Shown here: positions 29,101-36,927 of the stretch, piece by piece
How the letters are laid out: every line of letters begins with the position of its first letter
Numbering within the stretch: the first letter of the stretch is position 1
NCBI RefSeq assembly: GCF_001522545.3
Contig: NC_031774.1
Coordinates: forward strand, 47,051,507-47,115,506
Direction of reading: 5' to 3'
Length of the DNA: 64,000 nucleotides
From: Parus major
Taxonomy: Eukaryota; Chordata; Aves; Passeriformes; Paridae
Program-made: the position numbers and the translations under genes
The notes under the pieces: generated by a model
Told to the model about the DNA's origin: nothing
What the model saw: only the letters and a program-made list of their open reading frames with translations
The model's database searches: none

Positions 29101-32100
29101 AGGAGCCAGCTACAGCAAGAAAGGGAGTCTGGGAAAGTAGACTTCAATGTAACAGAAACTACAATGGGAGGCTAAGATAGGAAAGAGGAAACATACTGGT
29201 TTGCCAGCTATAAAGAGGAAACAATAGTGATGGTCTGTTTTGGTGAATTAAACGTCTGTATGAACATGTTTTTCCACTTCTGTATTTACAGATTCCTTTA
29301 AAAAACAAACCAAAACATCTCCCCAGCTTTACTCAGGATTTTAAGTTAATAAAATTACTAAATTGTAAAATAAAGCACTCAAAAGTTTAACAAACAAAAG
29401 AAGAAATTCTCAGGACAGTATTTATTTAGCTCCTTGTGTACTTGATTTTTTTTCTGCTGGAATTCTACTATCTTCACTGTACAAGATAAACTATTTTCCA
29501 GAATGAACTCAAGCTTGCACAGTGACCTATAGTTTTTAAAACTGCTTTTATAACGTCGAGAAGGTTGGAAGGAAAGTTGTGAACGCAGATGGACTGTTTG
29601 TGTTGAGTAAGTGGTTTCACAGGAATAGTACTTTAAGGTGCCAAATCACTTTGCCCTCTGTCCCTGTCTTTGCCAGTGTCTAATGGCTTTTCTTAATACT
29701 ACCCACAGTACTTCAGACTTTTTATAGGTGATCATTAGGGGGTCACTTATTTCAAAGTGCACCATTTCAAAGTCAGCAGTTAGATTAGTAGACATGCTGA
29801 CATTTTCAGCTATCTATAAGGTAAATGGGGCATTTATCTTGAGAACATAAAATGTCATGGAGTGCTACATAGTTTCAAAAATTAGGTGTGCTCAAAACCT
29901 CATTTTCTTTCATCCTAATCACTCTATGCCTCTTTTCCTCGCTTTAAAACCAGAAAATTAGTTCAAATGTTGTAAATATTTTTAGCAATCTGTAGAAATT
30001 CCAATTATTTGCCATCCCATGAGGATTTGGGGAAAATGAATGGATTAATATTCCTAAAGCAGTGAGGTACAAAGATTAGCTAGATATATTTTTTAAATGA
30101 CATAAAACGTTTCCAAATTTCAAAAGTTTTTCTGTCTTTCATTTAAACTAAAACTGATATCTTTTGTTTAAACACAGGAGGGATAGTAAAAGGCTCACAC
30201 AGAGCAGTTTGCACTTTTGTCTTCAGGCAGGAGAATGGAATGTAAGAAACACAGCTTCAAGTCTCTATGTACCATTCCCAAATGAATACCTTAAGAGCAG
30301 AGTATTTGAAAGTAGGTATCTGATCAAACACAGTGATCTGGGTGCTTTGTCTGGTTCAGGAAGTCCCTGAACTGCATAGGGTCAGAAGCTAAAGACAGTA
30401 TACCAGGGGAAGAAATACATTTTTGGGGAAAGAAGAGGAAGCTTAAGATGTCCTACATTTAGTTCTGAATAAGAGTTGTAGTGTTCTGTGTTCCTTTGGG
30501 AAAAGATGTCTCTCAAATAGGTCCAATGGCTGCTGTGCTGTGGATTCAATTTCTCTTCTGTAAACTGACCCAATACTTGACTATTTTCATGAGAAAATTA
30601 AGCAGCTCTATAAGGAGATATTAAGAGATACAGATACAGGAAGATTTGATGGTAAATGCATTCAATCACAGATATGCATTGTTTAGTACAGTTTAGTTGT
30701 ACTTTTTATCTTTTACTCAGGAAGTCAGGCCTGGTGCTAAATATATGCACACTTAAATTTAAAGACACCAAACAAAACAACAAAAAATGCCAGTTTCAAG
30801 GAAGCATTATTTTCTAAGTTGAATGATGGAAAAACTGATATCCAAATACATAAGCAGCTAACAGAAATCACACTGAGAGAAAAATTTGACAATTGTACAG
30901 TGAGAGGTACAATTGAATAGATGCTCATCAATGAGAATAATCTTTGGTGGACTGACTAAAGGAGAAAACTCGCTAAGGTGAGAAAATAATAATTGGCTAT
31001 TTTTTTAGACTGTATCATCATGCAGGTTTATGTATTTGCTGATTAAAATTTGCACTGACCATCTCAATTCTGGAAAGACCTAGCCTTTAGTTTGCTGACT
31101 CTGCAACTTGAGTAAGGTAACTTCTAATATGTTTCTTTTTTTAAGTAAATGTGTGAGCAATAACACAATAAGGAAAATATAATGGTTCTTAGATTGAAGT
31201 GATATATGTATGGACAAAATATTGTTTAATTGCTGAAGCCTAGTATTTTCCATAAAATTATTCTCCAGAATACTGGCAAATGTTCACTTTTGACAATATA
31301 GTGCAGCTTGCAGGGATGAATAATTTCTGATTTCATACATGGTAGTGCTCCAGGGTTTTTCAAAACTCAGAGTTACTTTGGTGGAGAACTGAAGTCTTTT
31401 CTTACCTATGAACTAATTCATACAGCTGTGCCAATTAAAGTTTTATCTCTTTTTGAAAATACCATAGATGCAAGAAAAGAAAAGTTAGTAAATCATGACG
31501 CAGTGCTCACAAGCAGGTGACAAGGAAGTATTGTTTTAGTGTAGCTGCCAGTTGCTGGGTCTTAGGTAATACTTAGGCCATAGAAAATGCCAGAATTATG
31601 CTCAAGCAGCACCCATATAACTTAATGAGGGAATCACAGAAGAGATGACTACCTGCTTTAAGTACCTGATGGAATAGGAAATAATCAGAAAGAGCACTGC
31701 TTGAGTGCTTTGTCCCACAAGAGCTCTTACTTAGTATGCAGAGAAGTTTTTCTGACTTCCTGTTGAAGAGTTGCCAGTTAGATCATGAATCATCCTGGTG
31801 CAGACATGGACATAAATCACGAACACCATGTTCTATCAAGCAGTCTGATCTTGTATCATTATGCTATGTAGCTTTATTATATTCTTTTGAATGTTTTCAG
31901 CTTTATGAGATTAAGTTAGATATGAGATGTTTTGCTTGAGTTTATGTTGCTGTAATATGACTGCAAATGTTCAGCATGCAATTTTTTAAAACTATTTAGA
32001 AACTTTATAGTTTCATCAATGAATATATTTTCTTTATAGATAGCAGTTAAGTGTTTTGCATCTTGCCTATAGACAGACAGATACTGGCTGATTTTATTTC

Positions 32101-33227
32101 ACTTTGAATCAAAACTTTTTTCAAGGATGTGTGGTACAGGTTTTCCATCTTGTAAAAAGAGGGAGTAGATTTATTGTTCCATAAAAATTAATTTTCTAAT
32201 TTATTATTAGAAATTTCTAATTTATTATTAGAAAGTTAATTTTTATGCAACAATAAATCTAAATAAATACCAGTATTTTATAAGATGTCCACAACTGACC
32301 TATAAGACATCCAGTTTGGTACATGAGCATGATGTACCAGTTATATTTATAAACAAGTATTTTAAAGTAATGTTGTTCATCCAGTCATGTAATTGCTTAG
32401 AAAGTTAAGCACAAGATGAAGTAGTTCTGCCACTACTACACTTTGAGTTGGCTACTTACAGCTTTTAATTATGTTTTCATCATGACATTTAAGATGCTGG
32501 AAGTTCTGAGTTCCAGCAGGACTTGCCATGTGTTTTGCATCCCATTTCTATGGTGAAGCTATCCTGACACTGATATATGATCATATAATATATGCAATTT
32601 TAAAATATTTGGCAGTTTTAAAACAGTGAAACAGAGCTATGTATTGTGTTATTTGTAAATGATACTGTAAAATATTGAAGCAAATCAGGATTTCCAATAT
32701 TTCTAAAAGTTACGCCCCATTCTTTGAAGTATTTCTGACTGATACAAATAGTTGTGAATTGACACAGCTACAACTCTTTGAAACTGAAGCACAGTATATC
32801 TAAAGGTTAAAAAATTAAGGCATGAAAAATCCGGAAATTACCCAAATGACCTTGTGGTCAACAGAAATCTAGAGATCACAGTGTAGTGGGCCAGACTTTT
32901 GGTGCTTTTTGTAGCCATGAGTAGACTGCTTGTACCACCTTAACCATCTTGCTTAGATGGATCTGTACAAGAGCTTCTGTAGACAACTCAGTGGAGAACT
33001 TCACCCTTCTTGAGAAGAATGCCCTCAGAATATGTGTATTTGGCTTTTCCAATGGGTGTAATAGAGTGTCATAGCTTGTCATTTTTAAAGTACAGCAGTT
33101 AAGAGTTATGTTAAAATGTTATGCACAATAGCAGTTTAATATGTTATGTAATTTAATAATATAGTAACAACATATTATGTGTGTTTCTTCTTTTGTATGA
33201 AGCAAAAACAGAAAATCAAACTCCTAG
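2005..33227 (+). CDS. PPP4R4: PPP4R4, serine/threonine-protein phosphatase 4 regulatory subunit 4 (22 exons, 5' end outside window)
   Basis: Regulatory subunit that binds the PP4 catalytic subunit (PPP4C) and is described as cytosolic; built of HEAT-like helical repeats. Exons: 2005-2152, 2887-2960, 3983-4089, 6573-6680, 8738-8859, 10389-10511, 12652-12821, 13853-13972, 15755-15832, 16667-16750, 17862-18044, 18763-18868, 19613-19760, 22676-22820, 23691-23732, 23826-23900, 25835-25910, 26341-26421, 26762-26855, 27292-27362, 28137-28272, 33203-33227. Joined length is 2316 nt, 771 codons plus TAG, with no internal stop and every intron phase consistent. HEAT-type stretches are visible, e.g. [13 protein letters not shown] at visible residues 165-177, [12 protein letters not shown] at 309-320 and DPVANVRMKL at 518-527. 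A charged coiled-coil-like segment covers about 587-636 and a Ser-rich tail 637-771. Human PPP4R4 is about 873 residues from memory, so about 100 N-terminal residues lie upstream. Identification rests on remembered similarity along the whole length and on the SERPINA10 neighbour. Confidence 0.95.
2887..2960 (+). CDS. PPP4R4: PPP4R4 window exon 2
   Basis: Flanked by aaatag and gtaatt. Completes the Gly codon from the previous exon and ends in phase 0. Encodes [20 protein letters not shown] then VRHE. Confidence 0.92.
3983..4089 (+). CDS. PPP4R4: PPP4R4 window exon 3
   Basis: Strong polypyrimidine acceptor (tcttttttcccatgtag) and gtaagt donor. Encodes [20 protein letters not shown] and onward; leaves two bases (AT) for the next exon. 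Confidence 0.92.
6573..6680 (+). CDS. PPP4R4: PPP4R4 window exon 4
   Basis: Acceptor catgtttttag, donor gtgagt. Contains the segment [18 protein letters not shown], a typical HEAT helix pair. Leaves two bases (GG). Confidence 0.93.
8738..8859 (+). CDS. PPP4R4: PPP4R4 window exon 5
   Basis: Acceptor tgttgcag, donor gtagga. Encodes the HEAT-like stretch [19 protein letters not shown]. Leaves one base (G). Confidence 0.93.
10389..10511 (+). CDS. PPP4R4: PPP4R4 window exon 6
   Basis: Acceptor gtttttcag, donor gtatga. Encodes [20 protein letters not shown] and then a second helix ending in NGLYG. Leaves one base. Confidence 0.93.
12652..12821 (+). CDS. PPP4R4: PPP4R4 window exon 7
   Basis: Reads [20 protein letters not shown] and ends at NCAYNFP, donor gtaagt. 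The acceptor is an unusual GAG (ctttttttgag) after a long T-rich tract; no other AG keeps the frame. Confidence 0.92.
13853..13972 (+). CDS. PPP4R4: PPP4R4 window exon 8
   Basis: Acceptor cctttcacag, donor gtaagt, phase 0 on both sides (40 codons). Encodes [17 protein letters not shown] and the HEAT-type segment [18 protein letters not shown]. Confidence 0.94.
15755..15832 (+). CDS. PPP4R4: PPP4R4 window exon 9
   Basis: Acceptor gtcattttttag, donor gtaata, phase 0-0, 26 codons: [20 protein letters not shown] then QDESLE. Confidence 0.92.
16667..16750 (+). CDS. PPP4R4: PPP4R4 window exon 10
   Basis: Acceptor ctttaaatag, donor gtgggt, phase 0-0, 28 codons. [16 protein letters not shown] is followed by a short polar linker [12 protein letters not shown]. 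Confidence 0.92.
17862..18044 (+). CDS. PPP4R4: PPP4R4 window exon 11
   Basis: Acceptor ttctgcttctag, donor gtgagc, phase 0-0, 61 codons, the longest exon in the window. Contains [20 protein letters not shown] and [20 protein letters not shown], strongly like the mammalian protein. Confidence 0.95.
18763..18868 (+). CDS. PPP4R4: PPP4R4 window exon 12
   Basis: Acceptor gtatttctttcaag, donor gtaaga. Encodes [20 protein letters not shown] then [15 protein letters not shown]; leaves one base. A longer ORF overlapping it in another frame is a shadow. Confidence 0.94.
19613..19760 (+). CDS. PPP4R4: PPP4R4 window exon 13
   Basis: Acceptor atttttcag, donor gtatga. Encodes [19 protein letters not shown] and ends [10 protein letters not shown]; leaves two bases (AG). 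Confidence 0.95.
19795..19885. repeat. AT-rich low-complexity tract (TATA/TTTAAATA type)
   Basis: Repeated atatataaatac and ttaaatatt units just downstream of the PPP4R4 exon ending at 19760. Simple-sequence DNA; no gene. Confidence 0.7.
21455..22225 (-). mobile_element. CR1 LINE 3' fragment
   Basis: About 770 bp matching the reverse complement of the CR1 3' region: accatcaagtccaaccatta at 21479, ctgggcagcctgttccagtg near 21587, and a long run from 21770 to 22190 with the usual ctccaggctaaacagcccca segment. Lies in the PPP4R4 intron between 19761 and 22675 and accounts for several overlapping short ORFs there, which are not host genes. Confidence 0.88.
22676..22820 (+). CDS. PPP4R4: PPP4R4 window exon 14
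   Basis: Acceptor gtttgttttttgtag, donor gtaagc. Encodes [20 protein letters not shown] and [17 protein letters not shown], the last clear HEAT-like part. Confidence 0.94.
23691..23732 (+). CDS. PPP4R4: PPP4R4 window exon 15 (14 codons)
   Basis: Short exon [14 protein letters not shown] between acceptor cttctttatag and donor gtaagt, phase 0-0. Too short to be found as a stand-alone ORF; placed by frame continuity and similarity. Confidence 0.9.
23826..23900 (+). CDS. PPP4R4: PPP4R4 window exon 16, coiled-coil start
   Basis: Acceptor tattttgaag, donor gtatat, phase 0-0, 25 codons. [20 protein letters not shown] begins a charged heptad-like segment. Only 93 bases of intron separate it from the preceding exon. 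Confidence 0.9.
25835..25910 (+). CDS. PPP4R4: PPP4R4 window exon 17, coiled-coil end
   Basis: Acceptor attcttttag, donor gtaagt. Encodes [20 protein letters not shown] then MFEKK; leaves one base. Confidence 0.9.
26341..26421 (+). CDS. PPP4R4: PPP4R4 window exon 18, Ser-rich tail
   Basis: Acceptor ccttttctatag, donor gtaaga. Encodes [20 protein letters not shown] and onward. Low-complexity Ser/Thr region, less conserved than the repeats; placement rests on phase and splice sites. Confidence 0.87.
26762..26855 (+). CDS. PPP4R4: PPP4R4 window exon 19
   Basis: Acceptor tataattttag, donor gtatgt. Encodes [17 protein letters not shown]; the RSQSF motif is a conserved, potentially phosphorylated basic-Ser patch (inference). 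Leaves two bases (AA). Confidence 0.9.
27292..27362 (+). CDS. PPP4R4: PPP4R4 window exon 20
   Basis: Acceptor ggtttttttttaaag, donor gtaagt. Encodes [18 protein letters not shown] and onward; leaves one base. Confidence 0.86.
28137..28272 (+). CDS. PPP4R4: PPP4R4 window exon 21
   Basis: Acceptor gtctgtgtttcag, strong gtaagt donor. Encodes [20 protein letters not shown] and a polar tail ending SRKMS plus two bases of Leu. Read through without splicing, the frame stops at the TAA formed by the donor itself. Confidence 0.9.
28273..33202 (+). other. Last PPP4R4 intron (4.9 kb)
   Basis: Longest intron in the window. It holds the inverted repeat at 32166-32261 and otherwise AT-rich unique sequence. 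Short ORFs (e.g. 30164-30370, 31736-31939) have no recognisable similarity. Confidence 0.7.
32166..32261. repeat. 96-bp imperfect inverted repeat with a 21-bp tandem palindrome at its centre
   Basis: Arms 32166-32213 and 32214-32261 are reverse complements at about 41 of 48 positions. The centre consists of two tandem copies of a 21-mer (32193-32213 and 32214-32234), each itself a palindrome of tttctaat / attagaaa around ttatt. Last intron of PPP4R4. The sequence would extrude as a long hairpin. Confidence 0.9.
33203..33227 (+). CDS. PPP4R4: PPP4R4 window exon 22, terminal coding exon with stop TAG
   Basis: After a 4.9 kb intron, acceptor tttgtatgaag at 33201-33202 leads to one base completing Leu, then KNRKSNS and TAG at 33225-33227. 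The basic tail matches the end I recall for the mammalian protein, which supports this short exon. The acceptor has a weak pyrimidine tract. Confidence 0.82.
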
Positions 33228-34365
33228 ATCATCTGACAGAAAAATGAGGGAACCAGAGAGTGGAGGAAACAACATTCTGATGGGATAAGGTGGGAGCAGC
33301 AGATGGGACTCTCTAGTGCCTGCACTGAATAAAATGCATCCTGCAATGATAAAGTTTAAAATAAATCTTTTAAATAAAATTCCAAGCTGTAAAATATGTT
33401 CTGATAAACAATGTAATGGTTGCAGAATTTTAACATTGTAGTGAAATGATATGAAATATAACTTCAGCTATGTGCTCTTAACTGCTGCAGCTAAGGAGAA
33501 GATTTTGTTTTCTTCAGTTATGCCTTTGTAGTTTGAAGTCTTGGATTTCGAATGCACATACCCATTATTGAATTGGCTTATTTACAACCTTAGCAACTCT
33601 TAGCTCCCATATTTTAAGAAAGAATTGTTATATGAAAAAGTAATCTCACATTTTTAAGAATCTGCAAACCTAATTTAAGACCAAAGTCCAGAACCTTTGA
33701 TCAGTCTATAAAAAAGCAGACTTTTGAAGCATTGTGCTGTGAATTTGGAATTAATGTTTTTACAAGTAGTAAGTTCATAAAAATTCTGTGTAAGTTTCAA
33801 AGAAATCTAAAAGCAAATATCTCCAGATGTTGTAAAAAAAAGTTTTATTTCATAAGTTTTATTTTATAAATACTTGTTTTAATTTTGGTATTTCAAATTG
33901 TATTTTCACTTTAATAATTTCTAATAATGAATCTAGGTTTTAATCAGCTGCTATTGCAAGCTGTCATGGTTCAGTGATGTCATCTGCATTTGTTTGTATC
34001 AATGCTAGTATTTCTATCAAAATTTATGTGGAAAAACATGCAATCATATTTTGAAAAGTTCTATTTATGCCAATACTTGAGAGAGAGATTATGAAGCTAT
34101 TGTCAGCTTCTCTTTCAAAATGGAGGCAGCATAAATATATTGATATCAGAAACATATGGTTTTTAAAATTTATTGGTGTATGATAAAGATGATCTGGTCT
34201 GTGTATGCATCTGTGTGTGTGGTTACCTTTTATAATGTAAAAACATGAATGATGATTTACTCGAAATAAAACCTAGGACAATGCTGTACATGCATGTTCT
34301 TGAAAAAAAAATTCTCAGGGCATCTTTTTAATTAAAATAAATAAAAGCACTTATCTATGAAGGGT
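33228..34365 (+). other. PPP4R4: PPP4R4 3' untranslated region (end approximate)
   Basis: AT-rich non-coding sequence after the stop codon. AATAAA hexamers occur at 33328-33333, 33373-33378, 34265-34270, 34336-34341 and 34340-34345. The end is set by the last cluster; which signal is used cannot be decided from sequence. Confidence 0.5.
34336..34345 (+). terminator. Candidate distal polyadenylation signals of PPP4R4
   Basis: Two overlapping AATAAA hexamers at 34336-34341 and 34340-34345, the last before an AATAAA-poor stretch. Another good candidate is 34265-34270. Functional use is inferred. Confidence 0.4.
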
Positions 34366-36640
34366 ATTTATTTAAAACAGAAATAATGCTGGATTGCTTG
34401 AAGTACAAAATGTTTCTTTGGATTAAGCACTGTCTGAATTCTTAAGCTTCCTACACCACAGTTGGGTTTAGCTGTATTCTCTGTCTTAAGTCGTAGGCAT
34501 TGTTGAGGTTCTGTGGAAATACTTAATTTTTCAGTTTGTTCTGCAGCCTGGCAGAGGATCTTTTAAACCACGAATTTCTTTAAAAGCTTATTCAAGTTTC
34601 ATGGTGTTTAACATTCAGTATTGATATTGGTGCACAGATGACGTGGGCTGGGTTGTTTTCTTGGTTCATTAATGCAAGCAGATAGTCCCAGTTCCCCAGG
34701 CACAGCTGACTCAAGTGCCAGCTCCAGCTGCTCCCCTGGGGGCCACAGGAAACTTGTCAGTCTGTCCTGACCTTTGACAGGGACCAAACTCAGAGCATGA
34801 GCAGCTGGCTGTACAACAGGACTCAAAACTGTGTTTGCCCTTTCAATGCCTTTACCAGAGTGTTGGGGGTTAGAGCAATGCAGAACAACCAGGAAGTTCA
34901 GAGATTTGAAGCTCTTTCTCCCCTTAATAAGCATGTAATGAGTTCTGTAAACAGTCTGTCTTTTGTTCCTTCTTGGCTTTCCCTGTCTGTCATTTTAAAC
35001 TGATTAATTTATTTAATGCTGATAATGCGTGCTCTACCCAATAACCCAAAATTCCTTTGATGCAATCCTTAAATGCTCTAGATCAGTTTTTGAACTGGAC
35101 ACTTTCCTTGTAAAATTCCTCTGGTGTCTTGTGCATGATTTCATCAGTCCTTTGCCCTACAGACCTCCATCCAAGCAATCTTTTTCGGGGTCACTTACTT
35201 CTGGGTTAGTTCTGTTAAACAGCACCAATGCATTTGGACCATTCAGAGCACTGCTTATACCTGCTGGTCAGCTGTAGCTCTGGAAAAACAGCTGAAGGTC
35301 AACTGTGCAGTGGAATTTCTTGGTTTTCATACAGACCAGTGGCAGGAAGGAGTGATTCTCTTTCTGGGTACATTTGTAATGCAGTCCAGAGTAAGGTTAG
35401 ATGCACCTTCATAGTCAGATAGCAGAGCCTGCCTCCTAAGTCCTTCTGTGAGTGGTTTACATCAGTGTCTGGGCTGCTGTGGGCAGACAACAAATGGTAA
35501 CTGAGGTGATTTTTAGAGATTTACCAGCTTTGTCCTATAATGTATCTTTTGTATCTTCTCTAGCAGATGTATCTATGTGTGTTAACTGATAGACACCTGT
35601 GAAGTTCCTTGCCAAATGATTTTGAAAAGTCTTCTGCTCCTTTCTGGGCAATTATTTTGTGAAGGTTGTATGAGCAAGCAGAAGAACGCTGGGATCTGTT
35701 AGTTGCATAAACCTGGAAGCAGCTTTTTCATTGTTTCGTACTTTATACATAGGACTCTGCTAATTAAAATCTATTAAATGTTAAGACCTTGTCATTCTCT
35801 TGGAAGCACTGCTCTACTTGAATAAAGGAAATTGTGTTTAGATCATGGAAATGTTTTTCTGAAACATGTTGCCTTTTGGATTTTATAATCAACTCTGTGA
35901 ATAGATTTATTCCACTTTAATGGAGGTATGTTTTTCCTCCCAAAATCTGCCTTAGTTCAGTTATAGAGTCCTGTTACATTGTTCACCCTGATGTCTAGAT
36001 GGTATTACAGGTAGAAATCCTGGGTTTAGGAGAGGGCTAGCTTTGTGCTATGAAATAGTACAGGCCAGATTTTCCAAAATCAGAATACTTAAGTTATTTT
36101 TCAGAATGATTTTGTTTTTAATTCAAAGAATATTTTTAAGGCACATGATGTATTCTGAGAAAATGAGGTGATTTGATAGTCTGCATAAATGTTTTGAAAG
36201 AGGTCACACTCACAATGTAGACTTCATGATAGACATTTTCTACAGTAATAAAATAAAGCTCTCCAGCAAAAACTATGAATTCTCTTTTAGGGATAGATAC
36301 TGCTTCTGGTTTTATAAATGGCAAAGTTCTGCTAACATAGAGGTCACTGGGCTCTTCAGTCTCTGCAATAGAAGATAACATTGATAGGAATATGCAGTGT
36401 TTGGAAATGAGTTTCCTGAATATTTTGGCATGTGAATGCCTGGGGCTTTTTATTCAGATTTATCACTAAAATACTGATTTTTGAAATTTCACTTCTGTGG
36501 TTGTTGGGTTTTCTTTTACCAAAGGTAGATATTACAACTCACGTTTTTGTTGCTTTGAGCCTCATGAAGTTAGCTTGTTATGTGACATTAATAAAATATT
36601 GTTAGGATGACCTAGTGCTAGCTGGGGAGACAAAACAGGT
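34366..36640. other. Intergenic gap between convergent PPP4R4 and SERPINA10
   Basis: About 2.3 kb between the two gene ends. ORFs at 34608-34934 and 35029-35277 show no family resemblance and no splice context. I see no RNA gene or repeat here. Confidence 0.6.
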
Positions 36641-36666
36641 TTTCGCATTTTATGTTTCAGTGGTTT

Positions 36667-36672
36667 TTTATT
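36667..36672 (-). terminator. SERPINA10 polyadenylation signal AATAAA
   Basis: AATAAA on the - strand 64 bases after the stop codon. A second AATAAA (36736-36731) overlaps the stop codon itself; another lies near 36452-36447. The 64-base position is the most plausible, by inference. Confidence 0.5.
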
Positions 36673-36735
36673 CTAAAATAAATTTAAAAAAATAAAGCTT
36701 CTTATGTACCAAAAAATAGAAACTATCACCTTTAT

Positions 36736-36927
36736 TCACATTTCTGTTGGATCAACCACCCTGCCAATGAACAGTAATGTTTTAAAAGTTTCTTCAAAAA
36801 TCATGAAAAGGAAAGGTCGGTCCACTTTGATTACAGGAGGCACCGTGAATGCAGTTATTTCTGACCCAGTTGCTGCTGCAGCCTCAGTTCCTTCTTCATC
36901 CACTTCAATAAATGCCTTTTGGACAAC
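36736..36927 (-). CDS. SERPINA10: SERPINA10 last coding exon with the reactive centre loop
   Basis: Starts [20 protein letters not shown] after a cttgcacttcag acceptor and stops at TGA (36738-36736). Residues 382-444 with reactive loop GSEITAFTVPPVIKVDRPF. Placing the scissile bond after F408 follows alignment to the human loop. Confidence 0.95.
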   Translation of the reverse strand, partial: VVQKAFIEVDEEGTEAAAATGSEITAFTVPPVIKVDRPFLFMIFEETFKTLLFIGRVVDPTEM

